From NCBI GenBank assembly GCA_945865635.1, contig CAMBEP010000025.1:1-64000 (forward strand): 64,000 nt of DNA. Reading direction: 5' to 3'. The stretch is from Candidatus Kuenenia stuttgartensis. Its GTDB lineage: Bacteria > Planctomycetota > Planctomycetia > Isosphaerales > Isosphaeraceae. Positions 1 to 8,502 of this stretch are shown piece by piece (positions within the stretch are counted from its first letter, which is position 1; each line of letters begins with the position of its first letter). The notes beneath the pieces were generated by a model, which made no database searches, had not been told where the DNA came from, and saw only the letters and a program-made list of their open reading frames with translations. A program made the translations under genes and the position numbers.

Positions 1-171
1 GTTATTGGTTGGCATAAACAGGCTGAGATGGAATTCAGATGCCGCAACGATGTCGATTTGGAGCCGAGGGAGCCAAAATTTGGCAACCAATGCGGCCTGA
101 GTCAAATTGACACGATTCGAGCGAGCGATATTTGGCGGGGCCGTCAATATAGTCTGGGCGGTCACAAATGA
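1..171 (+). other. Possible 3' end of an upstream coding region
   Basis: Frame 1 is open from the window edge for 56 codons and ends in TGA at 169-171. The translated piece resembles no family I know, and an open run of this length is not rare by chance. It could be the tail of a gene that starts before the window. No other frame here is more convincing. Confidence 0.2.
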
Positions 172-189
172 CACATTTCGCATTTAAAG

Positions 190-371
190 GATGCCGGAGG
201 CATCAGAAGCGTGTAGCCGGTGGTTGAGCGCAGCGACACCACCGGATTTGCATGCGAAAAAAACTTCTGGCACCCCGGCGGGGTGCAAGATCGTTGGTCG
301 TGTCGTCGTCCGGTGGTGTCGTCGCTCGCGCTCCTCAACCACCGGCTACAGGCTGCGATGCCTCCGGCATC
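190..371. repeat. Composite palindromic intergenic repeat (MITE-like)
   Basis: Two arms of about 57-63 bases (190-246 and 309-371) are near-perfect inverted copies. Each begins or ends in GATGCCGGAGGCATC, which is itself a hairpin, and each carries a shared GCCGGTGGTTGAG block and a CACCACCGGA inner end. The middle has another perfect palindrome, GCACCCC-GGC-GGGGTGC. Open frames crossing it are by-products of the repeat and code for nothing recognisable. From memory, similar GC-rich palindromic units are scattered between genes of planctomycete genomes, but I could not search for copies. No second copy was noticed in this window. Its role (mobile, REP-like or transcript-stabilising) is unknown. 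Confidence 0.75.
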
Positions 372-495
372 GTTTCGATCAAAATATGTCGTTTATGACC
401 GCGAAGAGTATAAGCACAAGCCATGATTTCATGGATGTAAAACCAAGCGATTCTACTCGCTGGAAAATCTTTGCTCGGATTGCCTGCAAAAAAGA
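372..495. other. Short intergenic stretch, nothing recognised
   Basis: The stretch separates the palindromic repeat from the end of the minus-strand CoA-binding gene. I see no conserved coding frame, promoter or terminator in it. Confidence 0.4.
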
Positions 496-906
496 TCAAT
501 GTTTCGCGCCGAGTTGATCAAGACTGCAAACCTGATAGATTGGCAGGCGCATCTTCCGGGCTTTGGCCAGAACAGCGGGATCATCCGCTCCCGGCGACGC
601 CCAGATTTCACCCACCGCCAATTGAGCGAGCTCATCCAAAACCTGCATGCCGACTGTGCCAGTCACATAAAGCACGACTCGATCAAGAGTTCCCACAGGG
701 AGATCGCCAATGGTGGGGTAGCACTTGAGACCAGCTACCTCTGTGGCGTTGGGGTTTACCGGATAAACTTCAAACCCTGATTCCACAAACGCTTTAACCG
801 CCTTAAAGCTAAATTTTTCCGGGTCAGTGCTGGCACCGATCACAGCTACGGTGGGTTTGACGGTTGGACGAATACGGCACGACTTATCACTCAAATCAGT
901 AGACAT
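496..906 (-). CDS. CoA-binding domain protein (YccU-like)
   Basis: This 136-residue protein has the single Rossmann-like fold of the CoA_binding_2 family. The sequence reads VAVIGASTDPEKFSFKAV near residues 20-37, then a strand-helix alternation with YPVNPNA, and a later segment EIWASPGADD. Single-domain members are usually about 130-150 residues, so the length is normal. They are related to the nucleotide-binding domain of succinyl-CoA synthetase, but cellular roles are mostly unknown. The ATG start lies shortly before the first strand. The gene is transcribed away from deoC, with about 170 bases between the two starts that could hold divergent promoters. The family call is firm, and a physiological function cannot be given. 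Confidence 0.85.
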   Translation of the reverse strand: MSTDLSDKSCRIRPTVKPTVAVIGASTDPEKFSFKAVKAFVESGFEVYPVNPNATEVAGLKCYPTIGDLPVGTLDRVVLYVTGTVGMQVLDELAQLAVGEIWASPGADDPAVLAKARKMRLPIYQVCSLDQLGAKH

Positions 907-1076
907 CCAAGTGGTACTCCTGCAAAAATATCGATATGATCACGGGCAACACCGCGAACAGGCACCTGCCAGTTTCATTCTCAGAATTGCCACAGCCTGC
1001 TCTGCGTATGTTATAAGTCTTACCAGAATCGACTCGATTTTGGCTAGAAGGCAATCAGCAACGAAACGAATGAGTC

Positions 1077-1814
1077 ATGCAGAATTCCCCATCGAAGTAT
1101 CCCGATATCGCCAAAACCCTCGATCATTCGCTGCTCCAGCCATTCCTGACCGATGCCGAAATGATCGCGGGTTGCGAGCTGGCAAAACGTTACGATGTCG
1201 CTAGCGTGTGTATCAAGCCATCCTTCGTCGCACTGGCCAAGTCGATCCTCAGAGGTACCACAGTGGCTGTCGGAACAACCATCGGCTTTCCTCATGGCGG
1301 GCACCGTACGGATGTGAAAGTTTTTGAATCTGAATGCGCCCTCAACGACGGAGCCACGGAACTTGACATGGTGGTGAATCTCGGCGATGTTCTAGCAGGT
1401 CATTTTGATCGCGTTCAAGCCGACATTGCAGCAGTCGTAAATCTAGCTCACAATCGCGGAGCCATCGTGAAAGTCATCTTTGAGAATTGCTATCTCAAGC
1501 CGGAGCACATCCAGAAACTTTGCCAGATTTGTACTGATGTCGGCGCTGATTTCGTAAAAACCTCAACGGGATATGGAACCGGCGGTGCGACCCTCGAAGA
1601 CCTGAAATTGATGCGGGCCTCATGCCCGATAAATATTGGTGTGAAGGCTGCTGGCGGCGTACGCGACCTTGATAAAGCGATCGAAGTCATTGGGCTCGGC
1701 GTGACACGTATTGGCGCCAGTGCCACTGCCGCAATTCTCGACGATTGGCGCAGCCGTCTCGGACTACCTCCCACAGAAACTGTTCACGGAGCGGCTTTGA
1801 ACTCAACCTATTAA
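1077..1814 (+). CDS. deoC: Deoxyribose-phosphate aldolase
   Basis: DeoC cleaves 2-deoxy-D-ribose 5-phosphate to glyceraldehyde 3-phosphate and acetaldehyde in deoxynucleoside catabolism, in the cytoplasm. The 245-residue protein has the family landmarks. DFVKTSTGYG carries the Schiff-base lysine (K161), GVKAAGG carries the second active-site lysine (K190), and TELDMVVN carries the conserved aspartate (D97). The length fits bacterial DeoC. It stands apart from other nucleoside-catabolism genes. The next gene follows after 36 bases on the same strand, so they may share a transcript. The ATG was kept because the conserved KTLDHSLL segment begins about 13 residues in. Confidence 0.95.
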   Translation: MQNSPSKYPDIAKTLDHSLLQPFLTDAEMIAGCELAKRYDVASVCIKPSFVALAKSILRGTTVAVGTTIGFPHGGHRTDVKVFESECALNDGATELDMVVNLGDVLAGHFDRVQADIAAVVNLAHNRGAIVKVIFENCYLKPEHIQKLCQICTDVGADFVKTSTGYGTGGATLEDLKLMRASCPINIGVKAAGGVRDLDKAIEVIGLGVTRIGASATAAILDDWRSRLGLPPTETVHGAALNSTY

Positions 1815-1850
1815 TGCCAAAAATTTTATCGCTTTCCAGGAGCTTCAGCC

Positions 1851-2534
1851 ATGCCAACCACGATTCGATTTCTCGGCCATTCCTGCATCGAAATTAAAAC
1901 CGGTGAGTATAATCTTCTCATCGACCCATTTTTAACAGGAAACCCAATGGCGCCATGCTCTGCCGAAGAGATGAATCCCGATTTCATTTTGGTTTCACAT
2001 GGGCACAGCGACCACCTTGGCGATGCCGTGGAAATATCAAAACGCTGTGATGCCACAATTATTACAAATTATGAAATCCATGAGTGGCTCGCTGCAAAAG
2101 GCGTAAAGTCACATGGGATGCAGCCCGGCGGTGGATTCAATTTCCCCTTCGGAAGAGTCAAACTCACTTTGGCATTTCATGGATCATCCCTGCCTGATGG
2201 TTCTTATGGTAGTACTCCTGTTGGCTTTCTAATCACCACAAAAGATGGCCACACCATTTATGATGCGGCCGATACAAGCCTTTTTGGTGATATGAGCTTA
2301 ATCGGCAAGGAAGGCATCGAACTTGCTTTTCTGCCAATTGGCGACAATTACACCATGGGCCCTGACGATGCCTTGAAAGCTGTTCAACGGATTCATCCCA
2401 AAAAGGTTGTCCCTATACATTACAACACGTTTGACTTGATCAATCAGGATGCGGACCTATGGGCTGAACATGTTAAAAAGGCGACGGATTCTGAAGCGAT
2501 TGTGATGAAGCCTGGTGATAAAATCGATCTATGA
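1851..2534 (+). CDS. UPF0173-type metal-dependent hydrolase
   Basis: This 227-residue cytoplasmic protein belongs to the metallo-beta-lactamase superfamily, UPF0173 branch. The metal-binding signature HxHxDH is visible as SHGHSDHLGD (H50, H52, D54, H55). A further histidine lies in TLAFHGSS, an aspartate in YDAADTSLFGD, and the terminal VPIHYNTF histidine is also present. Family members are widespread but their substrate is not settled, so only hydrolase can be stated. An AGGAGC ribosome-binding site precedes the ATG. Its stop overlaps an in-frame ATG of the following exported protein, which suggests coupling. Confidence 0.9.
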   Translation: MPTTIRFLGHSCIEIKTGEYNLLIDPFLTGNPMAPCSAEEMNPDFILVSHGHSDHLGDAVEISKRCDATIITNYEIHEWLAAKGVKSHGMQPGGGFNFPFGRVKLTLAFHGSSLPDGSYGSTPVGFLITTKDGHTIYDAADTSLFGDMSLIGKEGIELAFLPIGDNYTMGPDDALKAVQRIHPKKVVPIHYNTFDLINQDADLWAEHVKKATDSEAIVMKPGDKIDL

Positions 2535-2569
2535 TTCTTACCCGACTCGAATCAAGAAATAGATTCTCA

Positions 2570-3532
2570 ATGGAAAAAGCCATTTCCATGCACCTTTCAC
2601 GACGCGAACTGCTCAAACAATTGGCCCTAAGCGGCGCAATCATCCACCTTCCACTTGGTGCCCAAACACTTGTTGCACAGGAGCCTGAGGCCAAGCCATA
2701 CAAATCTCCCTACAAGCTAGAATTTCGCCATTCAACAGTGAGCCTCGGGGAGGGATTTGACCGCAAGCCTTGGAATAGTCCGGAACTGCAATCCGAAATC
2801 CCACATCGCGAATGGTATTCAGAGAAAGTTCGCAATCAATACGGCGTCTGGGGGCCACCTGCCCGCCAATATCCAGCTCGCCCTGAAATCGAAAAGAATT
2901 CTGTGGAATGGTTGCAAGAACGAGTCATTCATGTAGCATCACGCTGGATTGGCACCCCCTACCAGCACCACCATATCCCTTCCTGGCAACCTCCCGAAGG
3001 ATGGCCCTGGAAGAAGGTCGCTTATGGGCGAAACTCAAAGGGCATTGATTGCAGCAACTTTAGCTCGTTTTACTACAATTATAGTCTCGGAATTAAGCTC
3101 AATACCGGTATCAGTCAACAAGCTGAGAATTTAAAGATTCGCGGTCCAGGGGGCCGTGGAATTATTGAAGCCAAGAGGTTAGCCGTCACCAAATATGATC
3201 AGGTCCTGAAAATACTCGAGCCTGCTGACTTGCTTTATATCCGTAATAATACTGGCAAATTAGCACATGTTGTGATGTTTTTGGGTCACGTGGGTCAATC
3301 GCCAGATCAAACTCCGCTTGTCATCGACTCTACTGGTGGAGGCCATAAAGATTGCAATGGCAAGAGGATTCCAATCGGAGTTCATATTCGGCCTTTTGAC
3401 CAAAACTCCTGGTATGCTAAAAACCTTTCACATGTACACCGCATCATTGGTAGTCTCGGCCAAGCCAGAAAAGGCTTTGTGGAAGAACCGGAAGAGTCGG
3501 GCGCAGAAGAAATCAACGGCAATGAGCTTTGA
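2570..3532 (+). CDS. Tat-exported NlpC/P60-family protein
   Basis: The product appears to be an exported cysteine-hydrolase-type protein of the NlpC/P60 fold, a family that usually cleaves peptidoglycan peptides. The N-terminus carries a twin-arginine motif, SRRELLKQLALSG, followed by a hydrophobic stretch and an AQ cleavage region. The mature part has RWIGTPYQ, then GIDCSNF with the likely catalytic cysteine, then LAHVVMFLGH with the likely catalytic histidine, and later VIDSTGGGH. This order matches the family. Start choice is uncertain: an ATG at 2531 overlaps the previous stop, ATG 2570 gives a compact Tat leader, and ATG 2588 is also possible. A terminator hairpin follows. Confidence 0.75.
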   Translation: MEKAISMHLSRRELLKQLALSGAIIHLPLGAQTLVAQEPEAKPYKSPYKLEFRHSTVSLGEGFDRKPWNSPELQSEIPHREWYSEKVRNQYGVWGPPARQYPARPEIEKNSVEWLQERVIHVASRWIGTPYQHHHIPSWQPPEGWPWKKVAYGRNSKGIDCSNFSSFYYNYSLGIKLNTGISQQAENLKIRGPGGRGIIEAKRLAVTKYDQVLKILEPADLLYIRNNTGKLAHVVMFLGHVGQSPDQTPLVIDSTGGGHKDCNGKRIPIGVHIRPFDQNSWYAKNLSHVHRIIGSLGQARKGFVEEPEESGAEEINGNEL

Positions 3533-3574
3533 ACTGGTACATTCACAATGGATCATAAGCAAGCTCAAATAGCT

Positions 3575-3617
3575 GACGGACAGGAACCAAACTTCCTGCC
3601 CGTCAAGCATCTATTTT
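3575..3617 (+). terminator. Hairpin terminator between convergent genes
   Basis: GACGGACAGGAA and TTCCTGCCCGTC form a 12-base stem with one mismatch and a six-base loop. A run of T residues (3613-3617) follows a few bases later on the plus strand. It lies between the NlpC/P60 gene and the convergent YegP-type gene. Confidence 0.55.
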
Positions 3618-3625
3618 TATTCTAC

Positions 3626-3958
3626 TTAAGTTTGGTCAGCAGACTCAGCACCCTCAGCATTTTTACTGACCGAGAGAATGCCATTTTCCATAGCTTCTTT
3701 CTTGTCATACATTTCGCTGGTGCCAATCACTTCCCCATTAGCAGCCACAAGATTAAAATATGGTTGGCCGCTTTGCGAGGTCTTTCGATGGAATCGAGCC
3801 TCTTGACCTGCATTATTTTTTACCGATTCAATCCCATGAATCGCACTGGCTTTAGCCTCGTACATTTCACTCGTGAGAATGATTTCGCCATTGCCCGCCT
3901 TGAGATTGAAATAATACTTGGCGTTGGTAGACTTGCGAATCTCGAACTTTGCACTCAT
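3626..3958 (-). CDS. DUF1508 (YegP-type) protein with two repeats
   Basis: This 110-residue protein is two tandem copies of the roughly 50-residue DUF1508 module. The first copy starts KFEIRKSTNAKYYFNLKAGNGE and ends around GIESVKNNA. The second runs ARFHRKTSQSGQPYFNLVAANGE to GILSVSKNA. Each has the typical YYFNL/YFNL strand and a TSEMY turn. E. coli YegP has the same two-copy layout. The function of the family is unknown. The gene stands alone, convergent to the NlpC/P60 gene and divergent from the sialate-lyase cluster. Confidence 0.9.
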   Translation of the reverse strand: MSAKFEIRKSTNAKYYFNLKAGNGEIILTSEMYEAKASAIHGIESVKNNAGQEARFHRKTSQSGQPYFNLVAANGEVIGTSEMYDKKEAMENGILSVSKNAEGAESADQT

Positions 3959-4112
3959 TGCGTTCTCCGTTAGCTTGGAATCATCTTGATTTCGTACCCC
4001 AAAACATCCTTAACGTCCTAAAATGTACAGAACCAAGCTATAAAAAGCAATAATACTCCATGATTTTTCTTTAAGATTCCAGAATTTGGCAACGACTCAT
4101 AATCCTTGGCTC

Positions 4113-4142
4113 TTGACACACATCCAGTCCCTCAATTATCGT
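4113..4142 (+). promoter_or_regulatory. Candidate sigma-70 promoter of the sialate-lyase cluster
   Basis: TTGACA (4113-4118), an 18-base spacer and TATCGT (4137-4142) lie about 90 bases before the ATG of the lyase gene. The -35 box is perfect and the -10 box has four of six consensus bases. Its position supports starting the lyase at 4230 rather than at an upstream TTG. Confidence 0.4.
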
Positions 4143-4229
4143 CAGTCTGAACGATCAGTCAGAGACCGCCTTCCAATCGGTTCGATCCATACAAACAACT
4201 GGGCTCATCCATTTTTCCGCTGGACCTCC

Positions 4230-5186
4230 ATGAATACTTCGACAAAACCAAATCCACACGCAGGATTCAGGCTTAATGGACTGATTGCCGCGACTCACAC
4301 CCCACTTCACAGCGATGGCTCGATTCATTTCGATCAAGTGGATCGACAAGCCAGAATTCTTCAATACCAGGGCGTGATGGGTGCTTTCATTGGCGGCTCG
4401 ACAGGAGAGGGTGTTTCGCTTACGATCTCAGAACGAAAGTTACTGACTGAAGCCTGGCAGATTGCGGCTCCAAATCACAACCTGAAACTTATCGTACACG
4501 TTGGCCATACCTGCTCGGCAGATGCCTCTGATCTTGCTGCCCATGCCGCAGATCATGGAGCCGATGCCGTCAGCACCATGTCGCCATTTTATTTCAAACC
4601 GACTCAAGTTAAACCGCTCATGGATTGGCTGATACCCGTAGCCAAAGCCTGCCAGAATCTACCATTTTATTTCTACGATATCCCAGTCATGACTGGTGTT
4701 CGACTGAATCTGATCGATTTTGTCAAATCCGCCTGCGAAGAGATTCCCAACTTCCAAGGCATTAAATACACAAGCGACGATCTCATTCAACTCCAGGAAC
4801 TTCTGAATTTTGATCAAGGTCGGCTTGACATACTCTATGGCACAGATGAAGCCTTACTGGCGGCTTTGGCGTTAGGAGTTCAAGGTGCAGTCGGCAGTTC
4901 TTATAATTTTTCGGCTCGATTGTATCTCAAGATTATCGAGGCATTCCAACATGGAAACCTGACGGAAGCACAGAATCTTCAGTTGCAGTCCGTTCAACTC
5001 ATTCGCAAGATCGCCAGTTTTGGCTATTTACCAGCAGCCAAGTCTGTGATGGGGTTACTTGGATGCGACTGCGGCCCAGCAAGGCCACCACTCATGAATC
5101 TGTCGTCCGAAGAGAAAGTAAAGCTCTTAGAGGAAGTCGATGCCCTCAATATTCTTGATCGAAACATCTCAAAAACGAGAGTTTGA
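4230..5186 (+). CDS. nanA: N-acetylneuraminate lyase, animal-type
   Basis: This 318-residue class I aldolase of the DHDPS/NAL family most likely splits N-acetylneuraminate into N-acetylmannosamine and pyruvate. Visible landmarks are GGSTGEGVSL (residues 55-64, carboxylate-binding GST), FYFYDIPVMTG with the catalytic tyrosine Y149, and FQGIKYTSDD with the Schiff-base lysine K179. The wording around K179, and later GTDEALLAAL and GAVGSSYNF, resembles the vertebrate N-acetylneuraminate lyase more than E. coli DapA. The next two genes, a Kelch mutarotase and an AGE epimerase, fit sialate breakdown. The ATG at 4230 follows a candidate promoter; a TTG at 4086 would add an unlikely 48-residue extension. 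KDG or DHDPS activity is a less likely alternative. Confidence 0.85.
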   Translation: MNTSTKPNPHAGFRLNGLIAATHTPLHSDGSIHFDQVDRQARILQYQGVMGAFIGGSTGEGVSLTISERKLLTEAWQIAAPNHNLKLIVHVGHTCSADASDLAAHAADHGADAVSTMSPFYFKPTQVKPLMDWLIPVAKACQNLPFYFYDIPVMTGVRLNLIDFVKSACEEIPNFQGIKYTSDDLIQLQELLNFDQGRLDILYGTDEALLAALALGVQGAVGSSYNFSARLYLKIIEAFQHGNLTEAQNLQLQSVQLIRKIASFGYLPAAKSVMGLLGCDCGPARPPLMNLSSEEKVKLLEEVDALNILDRNISKTRV

Positions 5187-5187
5187 T

Positions 5188-6372
5188 ATGATAAATGAAC
5201 CTCACAAGATTTCCGTAATGCATCAATATCGATTGATATCGCTCAGGATTTGTATATATTTCATGACTTTCTTTTTTTCTTTGACGCTTACTTGCAATGC
5301 ACAAATAACATCATTGCCCTCGATCGAATGGAGCCTCTTGCCTCCTATACCTGATCTTGAAGGCTTTGCAGGTATGTTTGCAGGAATAATTGATGGAAAG
5401 CTTATTGTTGCAGGCGGAGCAAATTTTCCTAACGGATATCCTTGGGAAGGCGGCCAAAAGAATTGGTCCAACAGGATTTTTATCCTAGACTCAAAAACCT
5501 CAAAGAATTGGAGAGAATCAAAGCTCAGACTACCCAAATCAATGGCGTATGGAGTCTCTTGCACTTTTAACAACCGTTTAATCTGTTCAGGTGGAGAAAC
5601 CGGCCCTAACAAAACTCTGGCCAGTTCTAAGCCATCTTGCATATCTGATGTATTTTCTATTGGATTCAAAGAAGGCCAGTTGCATTTATTAGAACTGCCT
5701 TCATTACCTCAGCCAATCAAAGATGCTTGTGGATTGAGAATTGAATCACGTTTAGTGATCTTTGGGGGCATCGAAAGCCCGTCTGCCAACAAAGCTTCAA
5801 AAGAGATGTGGATTCTCGATTTGGAAAATCCTGAGAAAAGCTGGATAAAAGGGCTCGCTATTCCTGGCTCAGGGCGAATCCAGTCAATTGCCGCGTCAAC
5901 GATGAAGGAACTGATTGTGTTCGGAGGAATCGAAATTGAAAAAGGTGCCGATAGTCTTTCTTTAAGAAAAATGCCTTATCTGAGTGAAGTTTGGAATTAT
6001 CAACCAGGCGAAGTTTTTGAGAATGGAAAATGGAGAAGAATTCATGATATGCCTATAGACCTTGCTGCTTCACCAGGCCCGGCATGGAATTTCAGCCCAT
6101 CACAAATCGCAATCGTTGGGGGCGTAAGTTCCGAAAGGCATCGTCTTGCTCAAAAAGGCCATCAAGGATGGGCTCATGACATCTACTTATATGACATGAT
6201 ACTCGACAAGTGGGATGTTCTAAAGAATACAATCCCTGGTGGGAACTCAAGAGTAACGGCTCCTGCACTGGTTTGGGGATCTGATTACGTCGTGATTTCT
6301 GGAGAGGTTTCGCCCGGGAAAAGAACTCCACAGGTGATCAGATTTTCAACTGAACAAGGATCTAAACATTGA
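5188..6372 (+). CDS. Exported Kelch-repeat (cyclically permuted) mutarotase
   Basis: The product starts with a signal peptide (hydrophobic ICIYFMTFFFSLTLTC, then NAQ), followed by a beta-propeller of Kelch repeats. GKLIVAGGANFPNG, NRLICSGGETG, SRLVIFGGIES, KELIVFGGIEI and SQIAIVGGVSS are the repeating blade motifs, and WEGGQKNWSNRIFILD is typical of the NanM-like family. NanM converts alpha- to beta-N-acetylneuraminate in the periplasm; a cyclically permuted subfamily occurs beside nan genes in other phyla. About 394 residues is normal. It starts right after the lyase stop, so the two are probably translated together. ATG 5218 is an alternative start. Sialic acid as the substrate is inferred from context. 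Confidence 0.8.
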   Translation: MINEPHKISVMHQYRLISLRICIYFMTFFFSLTLTCNAQITSLPSIEWSLLPPIPDLEGFAGMFAGIIDGKLIVAGGANFPNGYPWEGGQKNWSNRIFILDSKTSKNWRESKLRLPKSMAYGVSCTFNNRLICSGGETGPNKTLASSKPSCISDVFSIGFKEGQLHLLELPSLPQPIKDACGLRIESRLVIFGGIESPSANKASKEMWILDLENPEKSWIKGLAIPGSGRIQSIAASTMKELIVFGGIEIEKGADSLSLRKMPYLSEVWNYQPGEVFENGKWRRIHDMPIDLAASPGPAWNFSPSQIAIVGGVSSERHRLAQKGHQGWAHDIYLYDMILDKWDVLKNTIPGGNSRVTAPALVWGSDYVVISGEVSPGKRTPQVIRFSTEQGSKH

Positions 6373-6442
6373 TCACTACTACAACACTATCTCTTCTGAA
6401 TTCCTTGGCCTTTTGCAAATAAAACCGTAAAGGAACAAGTTC

Positions 6443-7639
6443 ATGTATCAAAAAGAACAGCTTGTAAGTCTGAAGACGTTTTATCACAAGACCTTACACA
6501 ATAATATTATTCCGTTCTGGCTGGAAAACGGATTAGATAAGGATCACGGCGGAATATTGACTTGCTTGGATCGTGATGGTTCGATTGTCGATGACGATAA
6601 AAGCGTTTGGTTCCAGGGCCGCGCGGGATGGATCTTTGCCACGCTTTACAACGAGGTCGAAAAGCGTGAGGAATGGCTAAAGACAGCCAAGAGTTGCGTC
6701 GATTTCATTGAGGATCATTGCATCGATAGTGATGGCCGTTTATATTTTCAAGTCACACGCGACGGTCAACCAATTCGTAAAAGACGTTATGTTTACAGCG
6801 AAGCTTTTGCCGCCATTGCACATGCCGCCATGTATCAGGCAAGTTTGCTTGAGAAACACAAGGTTCGGGCTTTGGAATTATTTAATATCTATATGGAATG
6901 GTCGTTTACACCAGGAAAGATGCCATCCAAGTTTTCCGATACCAGGCCAATGATCAGCTTGGCACCAAGAATGATTGCAATTGTAACAGCCCAGGAATTA
7001 AGGAAATGCCTAAACGACTTACGTTTTAACGCATTGATTGACAACATGATTGAGGATGTAAACCAAAAGTTTATGCATACAGAGCTAAAGGCTGTTTTGG
7101 AGAATGTATCTCCTGATGGTCGATTTGTGAATCATGCAGATGGCCGGATATTAAATCCAGGACATAGCATGGAATGCGCCTGGTTTATTTTGGAAGAATC
7201 AAGGCTTCGTGGAGGCATTCCTGAATACACCCGCATGGGGCAGACGATTCTCGACTGGATGTGGAAATGGGGATGGGATGATACACATGGAGGGATTCTG
7301 TATTTCAGAGACGTACTAAATAAGCCAATACAAGAATACTGGCACGACATGAAGTTCTGGTGGCCACATAACGAAGCAATCATTGCAACATTATTAGCCT
7401 TTGAACTGACTGGCGAACCACGATATGCCGAATGGCATAAATCTGTACACGACTGGTCATTCCAGCATTTTAACGACCCGCAATATGGCGAATGGTACGG
7501 CTATTTACACCGTGACGGCGCAATCAGTCAACCATCAAAAGGAACTCTCTGGAAAGGCCCATTTCACCTGCCACGCATGCTTTTGATATGCTGCCAGATT
7601 CTGGACCGAATGACTTGTCGGAATTCCGATGATCACTGA
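6443..7639 (+). CDS. AGE-family N-acylglucosamine 2-epimerase
   Basis: This 398-residue cytoplasmic (alpha/alpha)6-barrel enzyme most likely interconverts N-acetylmannosamine and N-acetylglucosamine, the step after sialate lyase. Supporting segments are FWLENGLDKDHGGILTCLDRDG near the N-terminus, KSVWFQGRAGWIFATLY, NPGHSMECAWFILEE with the catalytic-region histidine, and MKFWWPHNEAIIATLLAF near the C-terminus. All are typical of renin-binding-protein/AGE epimerases. A clear AAAGGAAC ribosome-binding site precedes the ATG. It is third in the lyase-mutarotase-epimerase row. Cellobiose 2-epimerases share the fold, so the substrate rests partly on context. Confidence 0.88.
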   Translation: MYQKEQLVSLKTFYHKTLHNNIIPFWLENGLDKDHGGILTCLDRDGSIVDDDKSVWFQGRAGWIFATLYNEVEKREEWLKTAKSCVDFIEDHCIDSDGRLYFQVTRDGQPIRKRRYVYSEAFAAIAHAAMYQASLLEKHKVRALELFNIYMEWSFTPGKMPSKFSDTRPMISLAPRMIAIVTAQELRKCLNDLRFNALIDNMIEDVNQKFMHTELKAVLENVSPDGRFVNHADGRILNPGHSMECAWFILEESRLRGGIPEYTRMGQTILDWMWKWGWDDTHGGILYFRDVLNKPIQEYWHDMKFWWPHNEAIIATLLAFELTGEPRYAEWHKSVHDWSFQHFNDPQYGEWYGYLHRDGAISQPSKGTLWKGPFHLPRMLLICCQILDRMTCRNSDDH

Positions 7640-7661
7640 TTGATCCTCTATGTAAAAAGGG

Positions 7662-8492
7662 TTATACCCTGAGTTTTGCATTTCGCATCAATTCGGCTGT
7701 TTTGAAATACGCCTCTGTGACCCATGATTCAATTTGATCCGGCTCAGGGGAATATTCCAGTTCGATGGACATGACAATGTCGTCCTGATTTAATCCGAGT
7801 TCCTCGATTTTTTTCAGATACGGCTTGAAGTCGACCACGCCACGACCGGGCGGCAAATCACCGTGAACTTTACCGTCGCAGTCGGATATATGAATGTGCC
7901 CGATCTGGCCTTTTAAGCAATTTAGCAATTCCGCGGATTGATTCGCCAGAACCATATGAGATATATCCAAGTTTGCCTTCACTTCCCTTAATGTGACATC
8001 ATCCAGAAACCGTTTCATTTTCGGTATATCATTCAAAAGTGATTCGCGGAAAGGTTCCATTTCCATGACGATTTCAAGACCCAGTTTTTGGGCATATTCA
8101 CCAAGATCTTGAAGCGATTCCACTCCAAATTGCCATTGATCCGTAGGCGGAATCACTTCTCTTTGCCAAACATATTCGCCCAGAACAAGCAAGAGATTTC
8201 GTCCACTGAAATCCGCTGTCATTTCTAGATATCGCTTACATCTTTCAAGATGAAATCGCCTGACACTTGGATTAAAGTCAATCAGACCAAGTGCAACACA
8301 TGCCACACTGATAATTGGCAGATCCAGGTCTTTGCATGTCCGTCTTATCAATTCTCGTTCTTCAATGGATATATCCAGCGGATCAGCAAAGATATCGACC
8401 GTGTCGAATCCAATTTCGCGTGTCTTTGTGAGTCCATAGACCGTATCGCGATTTGCCTGAGCCCAAGCTGAGTTAATGAGTCCAAGTTTCAT
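7662..8492 (-). CDS. Sugar phosphate isomerase/epimerase, TIM-barrel
   Basis: This 276-residue protein belongs to the xylose-isomerase-like TIM barrel family (AP_endonuc_2 fold), which includes tagatose/psicose epimerases and inosose dehydratases. Metal-ligand positions are recognisable: the glutamate in EIVMEMEPF, the D and H of ANLDISHMV, the histidine pair in GHIHISD, and a late glutamate in VMSIELEYSP. A strong GGAG ribosome-binding site sits seven bases before the ATG. It begins 10 bases after the stop of the Gfo/Idh/MocA gene on the same strand, so the two form a transcription unit. Such pairs commonly handle sugars or inositols. The substrate cannot be read from the sequence. Confidence 0.8.
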   Translation of the reverse strand: MKLGLINSAWAQANRDTVYGLTKTREIGFDTVDIFADPLDISIEERELIRRTCKDLDLPIISVACVALGLIDFNPSVRRFHLERCKRYLEMTADFSGRNLLLVLGEYVWQREVIPPTDQWQFGVESLQDLGEYAQKLGLEIVMEMEPFRESLLNDIPKMKRFLDDVTLREVKANLDISHMVLANQSAELLNCLKGQIGHIHISDCDGKVHGDLPPGRGVVDFKPYLKKIEELGLNQDDIVMSIELEYSPEPDQIESWVTEAYFKTAELMRNAKLRV

Positions 8493-8502
8493 TTCTATCT
8501 CC

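Noticed and set aside
191-517. 108-codon open frame across the palindromic repeat
   Set aside because: Most of it is repeat sequence with an Arg-rich translation. No ribosome-binding site and no family resemblance.
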